Shown in pieces: positions 45,081 to 58,139 of a stretch of 64,000 nt of DNA (position 1 is its first letter; every line of letters starts with the position of its first letter). The translations under genes and the position numbers were made by a program. The DNA is from Ixodes scapularis. Its lineage: Eukaryota > Arthropoda > Arachnida > Ixodida > Ixodidae. Under the pieces are notes generated by a model that worked only from the letters and a program-made list of their open reading frames with translations, did no database searches and was not told where the DNA came from. Location: the NCBI RefSeq assembly GCF_016920785.2, contig NW_024609857.1:190973027-191037026 (forward strand). Direction: 5' to 3'.

Positions 45081-45957
45081 AGAGTAATGGCTGGCCGCAA
45101 ATCGCCAAGCTTTCTTCCTTTCTCGCTCCTTCTTCGGCGCTCTCCTCCCTTTCCTTCAATATTCTCCATTCCGGCACTTTTGTTGCCACACCCACTGGCC
45201 ACACTCTCCCAATATACAGCTCTGGCTACCACTAGCCGCTTATCGAAGAGTCCCCCGGTGGCACCGCTTACAACCAAGGCGGGGGGAGACTTTATCTTGC
45301 AGCTGCGATGCGCGTGGTGTCCACACCCATGTTCATCTTACGCCGTGACCTAGAGGTTTCCAGAGTAGCACATTTGTTCCTTCTCTTTTCATTTTGCCGA
45401 CAGCCTTTTATTTCATTCATGTTTCTTTCACCAGTTTGGTTTAGTGGGAATATCGTACCCTCTCTGAATCAACCGGATCTAGTTTGCAGTGATGTGTCAC
45501 TGGACCGAAAGTGTTTTTCGTTGATGTCGGCGTCTTTGGCTCCGTGCAGTCTCCACTGGACCCGCTCTAAGTGCTTGGCCGAGACAACGGCCAGGTAGAG
45601 CGCCGCTTGCGCTCTGGGTAATTTCCTCTCGCTCCGGACGAGGGAAGGTACTTCGTCGGTGCGCGCTGATTCCGTTTGACTGCGTCATCGGGTTCCACGT
45701 CCCTCGGAGCGACACGGAACTGTCCGCAACTTACGGTGCGCCCCCGCCAGCCGTTGTCTCAGCCGCGCTCTTCGAGTGGACCTTTATTCACATTGGTGGA
45801 GACTGTACGCTATCGACCGCTCAACCTTTCCTATCCGTACCAATCTCGTAAAACAATGTCATTTTTTGTCTCTTTTTCCCGTCTCAAACAACTTTTCGAT
45901 ACCTCCAGCTATCGCCAACACAGCCAGAGTCCTGCGCATCGAGTGGCGCCGTCTTTC

Positions 45958-46160
45958 CTAGCCGACAAGACGAGAACGGTGGGGCGGTCTTTCGGTTGTC
46001 TAGCCTCCGGCGCTAGCTTCCTGACTTGGACGATGCCTCGGCGTCTCATAAGCCCCGAGCGCATACGCTCGGCCAAAGCACGTGGGAGGGCGGTGGGCAC
46101 ACGCCGGAGGCAAGACATTCCGGAGAGGCGCCTCGCAGTTCCCGTCTCGTTGGCGACCAT
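45958..46160. mobile_element. GGCAGGG MITE, copy 4 (diverged)
   Basis: Inverted ends TAGCCGACAAGACGAGAACG / AGTTCCCGTCTCGTTGGCGA and the GCCTCCGGCGCTAGCTTCC core shared with copy 3. Open frames crossing it are repeat-derived. Confidence 0.7.
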
Positions 46161-48404
46161 AGTCGAGGCACTGTGAGGCCGCGCGCTCGTTTGCCCTGTG
46201 TTTTGTTTGTTTGAGAGAGCATTCTTCTATCTGGAAACAAATGTGAGACGCTCCTTGCAAATTCTTTCGTTTGAGAACAATAAGGAATTGTCGACGCTTT
46301 TGTACGGCGATCGATAGACCCTTTTCACGACGCTGTCAAGGCATGTCGGTCGTCGACATTTCTTAGGCACGACGCCCCCGATTGGATCCGGGTCCTCCCT
46401 GAACGCACTTGTCCTCTGGCCGAGCCGAGCCGAGCTCACGCCAAATGCCGACGCAGACCTCGCATCTAATACGTGCCCAGAGTTTGTTCCCAAATGATGG
46501 CGGACTAAGATAATTGGCGCAGTAGTCGCTAGATGGCGCACACGTTTCAAAAGGGTCTGTTGCGGCCGTAACAAAATGTTTTTTTTTTATAAAACAGCCT
46601 ATCACCGCAAGTTTGGATCGGCTCACTTGGAGTGCAGAGCCTGAAAACAAACTGCGGACGCGAGATGGCTGCACGCTGCCCAAAGAAAGGGAGTGTCTGT
46701 ACTCTGTAAGCTATCTGGCGGCTCTTAATAGACCTTTGTGGAAAATCCCGGGAAACCTTGAAACGGGGGAAATTGTGGCGCTGTTAAGACATACGCTCGA
46801 GCGTGCCAGTTCGAACGCTTCGTTTATCCTGGTAGCGGCACGATTCATTCTTTCTTATCGTTAGGAGCTCAGAACGCAGAAAAAGATAAAGCGAACGGAG
46901 AAGAAGTTTGTCACATACCGTGTTTTGCTCTCCTGCCTTCTCTGCATCCTGAAATTATGAACTGTTAAACCAACATTGACTTCATCTTCGCTTCTCGCAT
47001 AATTCCACGTGTCGTGCATCTGAATATCACATTGCATAAAGCAGGCGCTGGGGGCACCAGATATTTCCAGAAAGGTCTATTGACTTTTCTTGACTCTTAT
47101 AAGGGCAATTCAACACGGGTACAGCTGGAAGCTACTAAGAATGACTACAGCTAATGCATAAACAGTTCACTTTTCCTTTATTTGAGAAAACAAGCTTTTA
47201 ATGATACCTATCCTCCCTGTTATCGACGAAGAAGAGTGTTTGGAACTTTGTTTAGACGAGGTAAACTTCTAGGCAGTTTTCAAGATGAGGCCTTTCTTTA
47301 CTGGAAGATACCCACTGTTGGCTTTTTTTGCATTGTTTTGTGTTAGAGGTGATAGCCGTAATCAGTCGTTGAAAGCCTGAAGCTTCCTGAAACAGTCAAC
47401 GGGACAACTGGTTATGCCAACACAATGGCACTAGATCCCTCGCGTGAGAAAAACCTTGGAACCGTTCCAAGAAGTGGGCGGTGGGTGGAGTTATGGAACT
47501 TGGAGTGATGTCACCGTGCCCCTAGCGGTAAGGCGGAGGAACACAGAAAGAATGCAGGGCAACGAGCAAGAAAGAGAGATAGGGAGGAAGAAAAGGGACT
47601 TTGGAATTGGGGTTGGAAAATGCGTTTATGAGAGTCATAGCGGGATATTGGTGCATCGTCGGCACAAATGCAAGACGTCGAAAGTTGAATCCAATGGCCT
47701 TCCTGTGCTGGTAGAACGTGATTTTGAGCTGCTTACAGGGACAAATTGGGGCACCGTGTAGAATGCATTATTAGCACGTGAGAAGTATGCATCTACCATA
47801 ACCTCAATGTAACTAAGTCCTGATGCTTATTGTGGTTACTTCATTCAACCTGTATGCATAATTGATTACAGTCGCCGACCGATTTTTCAGACTTAGCGTG
47901 GACTGAAAAAGAAAAAGGCCAAATAATATAGCATTCGAAAAAATCAGCAGATTAAAAAAACATGCCTTTATTACATCTGTGCGGGCTTGAGAAAGCCATC
48001 AATAGTGCGAGGCTTCTGGTTACGGCTCCGCAAGAGCCGTGTATAGAGAGAGTTTGGTCATTGGGGAGTCGTGGGCAGAGCCAGGGCGTGCATCAGACGC
48101 AGAAAGAGGGCTCGGCATGCTCTCTTGGCCAACCAGAAGCCGAAAAGATTCCCCTAGCGGTAGCAGCGAGAAACAGTTTTGTTTTAATAAGCGTGAAAGA
48201 GTTAAATTTAGTAACCCTTCATGGTGGAAAATGGGTGCACGGGATGTTTCAATCATGATCATGAAGAAAGATGTAAGAAATGAATATGCCGCTCAACTTT
48301 GTTTTGCTCGGACAGAGTGTGACCGCTTGGACGGCAGATTCTCGGTTCTCGGCACTTGACATACGAATTATGTCGATCGTTCCGCTAGTCACACTCTTGC
48401 ATGA

Positions 48405-48472
48405 TTTTGGATGACTGTGGATGACACGATTCACCGGGACGATTTTGGATGACACGATTCACCGGGATGAGA
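48405..48472. repeat. Short tandem duplication
   Basis: GATTTTGGATGACACGATTC followed by ACCGGGA occurs twice in close succession with a partial third unit. No function proposed. Confidence 0.7.
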
Positions 48473-50210
48473 TGAGAGGTGCAACTCCACAACTGCAGAA
48501 TGGTGAATGAACGAAGCCAAATGGTAGCAGTGACGATGATAATGACGCGCACCTGGAGAAAAGAAAAGGCGTAGCAAAATGTCACCTAGCGATAGGTCCT
48601 TGCAGTACTTAAGTAGCGCTGCCAAACCAAGCCAATCCTTGTACAGCAAACATGGAATCTAAAATGGCGGCTTCACGGTGATGTTTCCTGCTGATCGCTC
48701 GCTACGATTTTGTCCGAAAATTTGAACTTTTGTACTTCAAGCAGTGTGAATATGCACTATTTCTATAGGGTAGGTCACGGTTCCTCCCTTACGTCCGAAA
48801 TATCGAGCAAGTCTGAATTATCGGCATCCGAAAAATTGGTCGGCGACTGTAGTTACCTCTCATTGCTTTCATCGGTTCATCGTCGCATAACTGTCCACCT
48901 TGTGATCTATCCACCTTGGGAGGGGGGGGGGGGGGTATTTGTGTATGTGCTAATGTGTGGCTTGTTTTTATGTTGCTTGCGGGGTTTTACCAAGTGTCAA
49001 AGACGTCATGAGGAAAAGGTACTTCTGCTGCAACTTTACTCCGTGACTCACAAGGAGAAGCTCCGAGACGCGGCTCTGATAACGCCTCAAGAGGCCTGTT
49101 AGGTTTTTCGCTGATTTGAGGCCAAGAGTCGGAGCGAGGAACGGCAAGGGAGTCAAGGCAAGACTGATACGAAAGAAGGGCACTTCCTGCACTCTATTTT
49201 AGACCACGCTTATGATCACTCCCGTCACGCAATGGGAGGAAGCTTTTTCGACGAGCTCGGCGCAGAGTTTGAGAAGCTCCCACCACTCGCTCGGTTAAGG
49301 AGGGGAGAGAAATCTGAGGCCACTATTGAATGTACTTGCGAACTCATTGAGCGAAAGAGTTCCGTGTTTGTTCCTTGGAGATGCTGTGTGTGCTCTTTTG
49401 AGTGCCTTTCTGGGTTATCAGCCTCCGCTGACAGATAGCGGGAATTGGGCTGTAATCAGTGACATAACAGTCACTCAGTGTCTCAGTCTCGCGTCTGCTG
49501 TCGTTCGAGATGGTTCGCAGGGCAAGCATCCCGATTTCTGGTGGTTGTGGTATGCTCAGTCTTTGCTGTCCTCTCTCATTGCACGCGTGTGGGCAGACGG
49601 AGGTGCCAGGGGGAGTCAAACTTCGGCCACGAGCCACGTCCTAGGCACTAGGCATAAAAGACGAACGCAGTTTCCTTTACATCAAACGTTTGACAGGAAA
49701 AACCAGTCTGGCCGTGGCCAGAATTTGCAAACGTTCGAGAGCAGGGTGGTTTGTAGTGCGCTACTTCCAGCTGGTACACTGGTACCTTGTGCACTTAGTC
49801 AAGTGGCACTCGTCTTCGTGGCAAGGAATACACCGGTCGTCCAGTTTGTGAGTAGCATTGTGAACCAGGCTGTCTGTGTGCATCTGTCTCTGGCACGTAG
49901 ACAGAACGTGTATCCATTGGCGTGCAGGATTTATGGTATTTTACCCAGTTCCCTTCAACCATTAATAGAGAGTTTAAGTATTGCTCGCAGGAGCAAAGAC
50001 AAGCACTGCGTTTGTGTTAGCGCTGCCTGCTCCACACTGCGCATGTGTGTCGTGGTTGGACTCTGCGCACGTGCAGTGTGGAACGTGCAGTGCTACCGCA
50101 AACGCACAGTGCTTGTGTTTGCTCGTGTACACAATACTGTAACTTGCTACTAAAGAGGCTTGTTCGGTGTCGCACGTGCGCTTAGGAGGAGATTCTCGCC
50201 ATTTGAAATG

Positions 50211-51100
50211 TCCCTAAAGGGCATCTCTGGTTCATTTTACATACAGTATTAAGAAAACAATGCAATTCTCTTTAGTATCGCCTTAGAATACTACAAGCCA
50301 AATATTTTGATTTAATTCCGCTTGAAAGTTGATGAAACGGGAAACTAAGTTTGAAGAGTGCGAAGTTACCCAGATCTGCTAATCCTGGGTGACGAGGTGC
50401 GGTGAAGCCAACAGCTCAGTCAGTACCACTGTTTCGGTGCAGCCCACCGTGCGCCACCTTTGTCATGCTCGGGGCTCTTGGGGAGATTTCTTTGCTTGTT
50501 TTGTACTTCAAGCAAAGCCTGCAGGAGGCGCTAGCAGTGCGCTCATCGTCCACCGTGTGATTTGCGGAACACTCATGTGCCTCTGTGCTCCCGTGCGAGC
50601 ATGAGTCATCGCCAGTAGCGTCCGTCGCATGAGAGAGAGCCAGTTTGTGACGTTGAGCACGGCATACTTCTCCAAACCCGTTGCGACATATTTACGTGTG
50701 GTTTACTGAACTTCACTTTCTATTGATGTTTTCAAAACAAGCCCATGAGAAAACTTGCCTTTTTCTACGCTAAAACACAAGCTGCGGCCGCATTAGTGTA
50801 GGCACCGTCGTGTGTAGCAGACAACATTTTCGCCCTTGCACCAAGCTATGCCCGGCAGCCTGGTACGTGACATCACGATTTGTACCACGTGGTTAGAGCA
50901 TGTAGGTGACAACGCGGGGGCAATGTTGTCTGCCACAGGCAAGGTTTCGGTTTGTGGTGAGCTTTAAATGAAGATTGTGCGAGAAATATGACTCTTTTTT
51001 TGGAAAGAAATTACATTAAACCGTATATTACTACCTCCGGATATATAATCAATCATTAACTCAAATTTCTTTGAGTTGGCTGGAGTTGCCCTTTAAGGAT
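50211..51100. mobile_element. Probable TTAA-type MITE, CCCTAAAGGGCA family
   Basis: Left TCCCTAAAGGGCATCTCTGG and right GGAGTTGCCCTTTAAGGA are imperfect inverted repeats about 890 bp apart, close to the AAAGGG-type termini of other elements here. Internal sequence has no recognised ORF. Only the ends support the call. Confidence 0.5.
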
Positions 51101-53252
51101 TCTGGATTTCTTTAGTTTTCTTTTCACAGTGTGTCTGTTTAAACTCTCCCTTAGTTGATAGCCGTACAGTTTTTCTGGCTGTCCCAAGCGGTTCGTGGGG
51201 CAGACTACTTGATTTGACCGCTGCGAGCAAATTTTTCTCACTTTGTGGCTGATTGTCTTATAATTGTCTCGCATTCTATTGTGGCCTTGCGGCTGATCGT
51301 TGCAGATTGAAGTGCGTAAAAAAAGATATTCGGAGCTTCGGAGGCAACCTTGACTGTTGTCCAACAAAGTGAGACAAATAGTTGTTGAGAAGGGAGTTTC
51401 ACATTTTTTTTGTTTTTGAACTGTCACACTTATTGAGGGAGTTTTTTTGTTTGTTTATTTCCAACCATTACACTAGTATTTGCAACTGTTCAATACCACA
51501 GAATAAATTTGTAGCCTGTGTCTTCATTGGTTTTGATTGAAATTGGGGTGAGGTATTCATTGTCTAGGAAGTTTTCAAACCTAATCTTAATTCCAAAAAA
51601 TTGCTGAAAGTGTAAGTTAGAAGCTAATAGTGATTGGTTAGTGTGCCAAGTTCACCGGAATATCTTGAGAGATGCCCCACCCCTGAAAGATGACTTGCCC
51701 CCTATTTCTGGCACGATTTGCTATTTATTTAAAAAAACCCGAAAGAGAGGCCACTTCTAGTAATTTTAGGGCCCTGGCGAGTGGTGACCTCGGCAGAAAA
51801 TGGTGTTACTTAGCCACGGCGGGAGATAAGCGAACATTGCTGACTGGGGAGGACAGTAATAATAAAACAAAACAAAAACATTTTAAAACTTTTTTTTTTT
51901 ATTGCACACCGAAAGTTAGCTTACTTCTTATTTTCACCCGTTTTGCCTTCAGTTTTAGGGGGGCTATCCCTCGGTACATTACGGTAGTTCATATCTTGGA
52001 TACCTGCAAGTAGGAACGGTTTAAGCGGTTCATTAGCTGGACCGCTAATGGTGAGGCCATTGAAGCCTTATAAATTGTAGAATAATCCTTTCTTTTTGTG
52101 ATCTTTTTTTTTGTAAGAGAAGAAGATATTTGAATGTTCAACACATTAATTATGATATGAAGCAAGTTACTTTCATTTGTCACAACTTAGGATACCCGGC
52201 ATAGCGTGACACAAGTTGGGATACTCGGCACAAGATAGATGGCGCCACACTCTGCACACTCCATACAGTCAAATGCATGTTTGTGGATCATCCTTAATGG
52301 TGGCTGCTCCATACCATCAACACCGAATGGCACATACTGCCTAAAACACCGTGGGTGCTTGACTGTGCAGGTAGCTCTTTCTTCTCGCACATTATTTCTA
52401 GTGGCACCCGCTACGCGTTTACCAATAGTACGGAGTGTCCAGTATTCCTGGTTTGTCGCTTTGAGAGTTCATTGTCTTGTGGCTGATGGATGGAGTCAAT
52501 CTCTGCCTACCGAGTTTGGAGTGAACTCGCCTTTTGATCTACTTTTTCGACTGCAGAAACAAACCAAAGTCTGCTTTTGAGTAACATTGTGCGTTTTTAT
52601 GCCCAGGATCGAAGCTCAGCCTATTTTCCCGGGCCACGAACCGTTTCTCGGCGTCGGCGTCTCGCATTCCGGACCTGCGTTCTCCACTCACGGGTGAGTG
52701 AATTCCTCTCCCACATCGGTCCCACCTGTCGGCGATCGTTGTGCCCAAGGCATCAGTCGTAGTTTGGTAGGAACTGGAAAGTGTTTAGTCTTCGAAGTGA
52801 CGGAGTAACACTGGGCGGGTCTCAATTTGACTCTTTCATGCCCGGAGTGTCTGTTGTCTAGCTTGCTTTGGTAGCTTGATTATTCGTGGATTGTTCTTGG
52901 GAAATAGAAGTATCATATTTTCCGTTGTATAAGTTGTCGTGTTTTTCCAATATTTTTGTCAATGCTTCTTATGCTACAGTGCGACTTGTATGCATTTTTT
53001 TCTATAAGTATGGACCTTACCTGTAAAAGTTTGCCACGGGTGTTATATTTCTTATTCGATTCTTTGTTGAGAATATTGATACTGGCTCTTGCTTGCGCAT
53101 ATATTGTGATAATAATACACATACGCAGGCTTTTGAATGCAGTTTCGCTGCACCGACCATGCAAATGTATAAGTATGCTTTATCGACCATAAAATACGGT
53201 ACTTAAAGAATTACTACAACGAAATTTCGGCGCTTATGTCTTGGTCTATATG

Positions 53253-54084
53253 TAGGGTGTGTACTTTCCGGTGTTTATTTGTGAGAAAAATCGGCGGATG
53301 TTTTTCGGTGTTTATTTATTTTCAAAACACCGGTGTATTTCGGTGGAACGTCTCACGACGAGGCTAAAAACGGTGATTATCGGTGAAAAAAAGCGATTGA
53401 TCACAGACAGAGAGTTCCAATTTTATTCACATAGTTCATACACTTCTTCTCTAGGAAGCAACTATTTCTCACACTTGGTTATTCTAGTAGATGCAAGCAT
53501 GCTTTCATGCTTGCATCTACACGCAAGGAACGTGCTGCCGTCATTGCAGCGCGTTCCTTGCGGTTCACAACCCGCAATTAAGAAAACGCACGCTCCTGTA
53601 CGACACGGACGTTGGCAGTGTCTTCCAGGAACCACAGCAACCTCTGAATACATGGCTTCCACCGACATCACTTGGCCAGACACAATGTGGAAAAGGCACG
53701 TGAGAGCCTACCCTCCACTGTGTTAATTTTTCCACAAAAGGGGGCCATGGGAGACACAATAGGGGAAAGGCGTGTGAGAGCTTAGCTTCCACTGCGTTCA
53801 CCAGACGCTTTTGACCCCCAGAAAGGAGGGCGGACTGACGCCACCTGCATGCCATGTATAAACACTGGAAGAATGCAGGATCCACGAGATAACACGTTTG
53901 ACGAACCTCTACGGGGAAAGGGTTTCGCTAGGTCGGAAACTAGCAACGATCGGTGTTTTTCGGTTTTAACCAGGGCGAAAATATCCAACCACCGGTATTT
54001 TTCGGTTTTAACCGATTTTATATTTTCGTCACCGACGGATGTTTATCGGTGTTTTTCGGTTAAAACCGGAAAATGCACACCCTA
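53253..54084. mobile_element. hAT-type element, 832 bp, with perfect 8-bp target duplication
   Basis: Flanked by TCTATATG on both sides (53245-53252, 54085-54092). Ends TAGGGTGTGTACTTTCCGG and CCGGAAAATGCACACCCTA are inverted repeats. Both arms repeat CGGTGTTTTTCGG/TTTTAACC-type units; the centre has two hairpins (near 53488-53521 and 53522-53562). No transposase is recognised. Confidence 0.93.
53488..53562. repeat. Two adjacent hairpins inside the hAT element
   Basis: GTAGATGCAAGCATG / CATGCTTGCATCTAC with a 4-base loop, followed at once by CGCAAGGAACG / CGTTCCTTGCG around an 18-base centre. Probably another small element or subterminal structure. Confidence 0.85.
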
Positions 54085-54739
54085 TCTATATGTGTTCAAG
54101 GGAGCAGTATCACATCGGGCACACCAATCTCTCGTTGAAAAAGACACGAAAAGGAATTTTAAAACAAATGAATCGATTAGCAAATGGCACCTGGTGGATG
54201 TTGCTAAAGCCCCGTTTGTAATGCCCGTCGAGGAACCTTGACAGGTAGTGACAATGTCTGTCTCACCTAGAACTATACATGCCGTGAACCTGACGTCATC
54301 CCGCCCTGCTCTCTGGCCACCACGAGAAAAGAGAGGACGAAGGAACTCCCCTCTCACCGGGACTTTCTTTTGTGTGTCCCAGATGCCGCTATGGTCCCTC
54401 TACAAGATTATAGAAGATTAACACATCACTCAAAATTCATACAAAAGCAGCTTTGCGGTTAGTTGTGGTGGCCTGATCGCTGGTGTGCTTCGGCCGCTTT
54501 GGTGGCTGAAACGGGTAAGACATTTTGCCGACGTCGTCCTCGCCGCAGCTTTGCTCGTCCCGAGACAATATACGTCATGATTGCGCCGGATGTCGCACGT
54601 TCTCCGCTGGCTGCTCTCCGAGCGCTTGCCAGAGTGGGCCGTCTATAACGAATATTGTGGATCATCTTCAGCCTATTTCTGAACACGACTGGCATATTTC
54701 AAATTTCGTTCAAGTATCCCTTTCAAACAACTATAGTCA

Positions 54740-56999
54740 GCGAGTGACCTGCTGTTTCGACACCTGGCGTCCGATTTTGGACTCCGGTGAAAGCAAGATC
54801 TTTCTCTTCTCCTTGCTAAATATAGTGGGCTAGGTATTGCGGTCTCCTGGCCAAATATAGTGGAAAAGCCTAAATTGCTGTGTTTTATAAACTCAGTTTC
54901 ACCGCTAAATTTAGTGGGAAACCCTGAATTGGTGTGGAATTGCTCACCCATTCAATTTCCTACTAAATTTAGCAGGAACAGCTAAATTGGCGTATTGTCA
55001 CAAAAACAGCGCTGTGCTGAGGCAACCTGTGAGTGCCGAGCTCGAAAGACATCTGAAGAGGTGCAAAACATCCCAAATGGATTTGCATTACATTTTATTT
55101 GGCAGCAGCCAGAGGAGGGAATAGTACTTTTTGTGAGAATTTCTCACCAGTTCATGGGTGGCGAGAGAGTTTTAACGACCTCTAATGTGGTTATTCCTAG
55201 TGCTCATTTAACTACCAGTAGATTTCAGCTTGTGTACAGCATCAGAACTTGGGATATGCAAAGAAAGGACGGATTGTTGATCGCTTCAAACGATAGTCTG
55301 AAGTGATATTGGACGGAATCTGGAATTGTGATTGTTTCAAACGATCTCAGTTTAAGCTTGCATCCAATATCACCTTACCGCGGCACTCGGTTTCTAGCAG
55401 ATGGCCGGTTCCATTAGCCAGTGACTTAAAGCTGTTTTCTTGTTTTATTTTCCTCTGAATGATGCTTCATAGCAGACAAGCCCCATTATTCACTCGCATT
55501 GGCAGGCAAACTGGTTGCTAACAATATCATAACTCGCTCCACGAGAGCCTAATTAGATCTCGCTCTCACGGTGACCATACTCGGACTGCTGGATTGGTAT
55601 TCAGGAGCTTTGAAGGGTGTAAGGTATAGAGAATAATATGGGGGAAAAAATCAAAATAAAAGTTTTGTTTCAGTTTAATGACCTGTGCCATAGTGATCTC
55701 TCTTCCTCTTCCTGTTGTTTGCAAACGTTGCCTGCACCATTGCTCCATGTCGTTGGTGTGCAATCTTGATATGCCTGTCATTGGCTGGTCACCTGAACGG
55801 CCCCTCAATGGCCATTAGTTTATTTAATAACCAGTAACAGGTGACTGGAGAAAGTGACCTATGTTGATTCATGAGACACTGACTATGCAAAATACCCCCC
55901 CCCCGCCCCCCCTCCCTTCTTGCACATGGTAGTGAGCCACTTTTGCAGTCCTGAAAACACTTTTAGCGGCCAAAAGCATCGTATAGTCGTTCGTTGGCTG
56001 CTCGTGGGTCTCAAGGTCTGGTTAGGCCGAGCCACTGCCAAGGAGCCGCATACAGTTATGAACAATTTTGAGCAAACGCGTTTCCCATCCATCGATTTCG
56101 AATTCACTGCATTCGGGTCGTGTTTTCACTCTTGGAACGTTTGCTATACTCTGTTCACCCTTCAGCTGAAACTACAGCCAAAGCTACGAGCGCGAGCTAG
56201 CCCGCGCTCCTGGCTTTGAGACAGAAAAAGAAGTATGTCTTGAAATTTCACATAATAAAATTGGCCTGCTCAGTGCACATCCGGCGAAAGGTTGAACTTT
56301 CTATGTGCAGGCGCCGAATTTTTCGGCTCGTGTTACAGCGTGAGGTCCTACAAAGTTGACTTTTTGTTTTTGTTGTTTTCTTTAGGGATTGGCACCGTTT
56401 CTTAGATCAGCTCATCACTCATTCGGGCGTTTGATACTTGCACCTAACTTGGTTGGTAATTGTTTGAGGAATAATTACTTTGTGGAGTTAACATTGCGAT
56501 TAACTTCCCTGGTAGGCCGGGTTTGGGGCGCTGTTGAAATGGTACAGAAAATCTACGGTTTACAATAGCTGCATTGTTCACCTTTGCATGTTCATAAACT
56601 AAAAATATTTCTTTTTGCTACATCTAAGTTTGCAATGATAAACACGATTTAAGGAATGAACTGCTGTGTTTCTAGTCTTCGAAGGCAGTAATGCAGGGGC
56701 TTGATGCTGTAGTTTGACGAGTCCGTTTACTGTGTTTGCAAAGGAACTGCCTGCTCAGCTATGCATCATTGTTCGAATAACTCTACCAGCTTGTAAATGC
56801 ATTGACAGCTTTCCTAGCCATGAGTGACTTTATGCGATCTTTTCTGCTTTGGCGAACCAATGAATAAGTAGTGTGGGGGGGGGGGGGGGGGGGGATCGGA
56901 ACAAACCAAACACAAACGACACGGGCAGACTGTTGTCTGGCCCCTTGTGGTTATTAACATCTTTTTTTTTATGCCATCATCCGTGGGCATTGCGAAGAC
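54740..56999. other. Probable intron of the kinase gene, 54.7-57.0 kb
   Basis: Contains three spaced AATATAGTGG/AAATTTAGTGG-type short repeats (54820-54980) and a G run at 56875-56894. No gene seen. Confidence 0.4.
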
Positions 57000-58139
57000 A
57001 GCTTAAACAGCGCAGTACGGGCAGAGCATTCCGAACAGATTGCAATCCGAGCGCCGTTTCCTTTTTCCGGCCGTGCTGCGAGCGAGCCAGGCTGAACAAC
57101 ACGTCGCAGAAGTATCGAGGAAAAGCGGCGACGTGCCGTTATGCGTTCACGTAAGCGCGAACTCGCGGAGGGGGAAACATTCCACGCGGCTTTTGTGTTG
57201 TTGCGTTAATGGGCGCCGTAGGTGCCGTAAGTGCGTATACCTGCTCACGCACGCGCAAGCTCCGCCACGCAAGCGCCGCTGACGAGCGCTCGTGTCTCCT
57301 TCCGGCGTTTGTTGTCGTGGATGGAGAAGGGAACCGAAACCGATTCGAATCGGCCGCCATTATTCGTAGCAGACGGCGCTCCCGTCATTCCTCGCGCGCG
57401 CTCCGATGATTCATGGGAACGCGACCGTAGCGCCGCGGGTCGGTCGTTTATTATTATCATGTTTTGTTCCTTCCGCTCGTTGGCGGCTTTCGCTCGTGTC
57501 GGTCGGGTGGCTCGGCGTTTCTGCTTTACGTAGCGTCGTCGGGGTGTTTGCTTCGTCTGTGTTCGCGTGTACTGATTCTCGATCGCCTGGTGAGTTGCCC
57601 CGAGGTAGTCGAACGGAACTCGGGGTGCGTGGTTTGTTTGGTTTTGAGCAGTCTTGGGTTCTCGAAGCGAGCAAGTCGGGTTGATGCCGTGGGTCGTCGT
57701 GGGCTAGGCAGGCGCTGTGCCAGCGGCAAGCAGCAGCAAGCACTGCGGCGGACTTTCGTCGCTTCCCGCTCCGATCTGGATGTGTCCTGCCCGGACGTCG
57801 CAAGTCGGCGACGGGGACTCGCGGTCGCCGGTGACCGGGCAGCAGCGGCTCCTTTTTCGCGCGCTACATCGCCGACAATCTCCCAGCAGCTATCGCGACG
57901 GAAGCTCGCCGCCGTCCTACTCAAGTCCTCGGAGACCGACGGAGTGATGTGGTACCCATCTGCCGCCGGTTCGGCCGCTGCTGACTCGCTGGCTCGCCAG
58001 GATCTCGTGTTCTAGTCCCGTGTCTGTTTCCTTCGGGGTGCGTGTGCGTGCAAGCCGCTTCGAGGTCTCCAAGACGTCCGTCGGTTGCTTCTGTAAGCGC
58101 GGGGAGCGAGCGAGGGAAGGAGACGGCCGGCCGACCAAA
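57000..58139 (+). promoter_or_regulatory. GC-rich, CpG-dense island: probable promoter and 5'UTR
   Basis: Base composition changes sharply from the AT-rich surroundings to dense CpG, just before the exon at 58140. Several long open frames here on both strands (for example 57464-58015 plus) are what high GC produces and are not called as genes. No TATA element is seen, as usual for such promoters. Confidence 0.55.

Larger units (their letters stand above)
45100..50210. other. Probable intron of the kinase gene, 45.1-50.2 kb
   Basis: A GC-rich patch with CpGs at 45500-46600 includes the fourth GGCAGGG MITE. The plus-strand frame 49326-50153 (275 codons) is long for chance but has no recognised motif and no clear splice sites. 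Nothing else is supported. Confidence 0.4.
53202..54727. mobile_element. AAAGGGATA TTAA-type MITE, copy interrupted by a hAT element
   Basis: Collinear with 20051-20692 before 53252 (ACAACGAAATTTCGGCGC, TTGGTCTATATG) and after 54085 (TATGTGTTCAAGGGAGCAGT). Right end AAATTTCGTTCAAGTATCCC plus TTT is inverted relative to the family's left end. The gap between is exactly the element at 53253-54084. Confidence 0.85.

Noticed and set aside
48405..48472. Tandem GATTTTGGATGAC units, considered as a satellite
   Set aside because: Only two full units; a local duplication.
53488..53562. Closely spaced hairpins, considered as CRISPR-like or RNA gene
   Set aside because: They are inverted, not direct, repeats without spacers, and lie inside a mobile element of an animal genome.
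57464..58015. 183-codon open frame in the CpG-rich island
   Set aside because: High GC leaves many frames open on both strands here; no motif, and it overlaps the probable promoter and 5'UTR of the 58140 exon.
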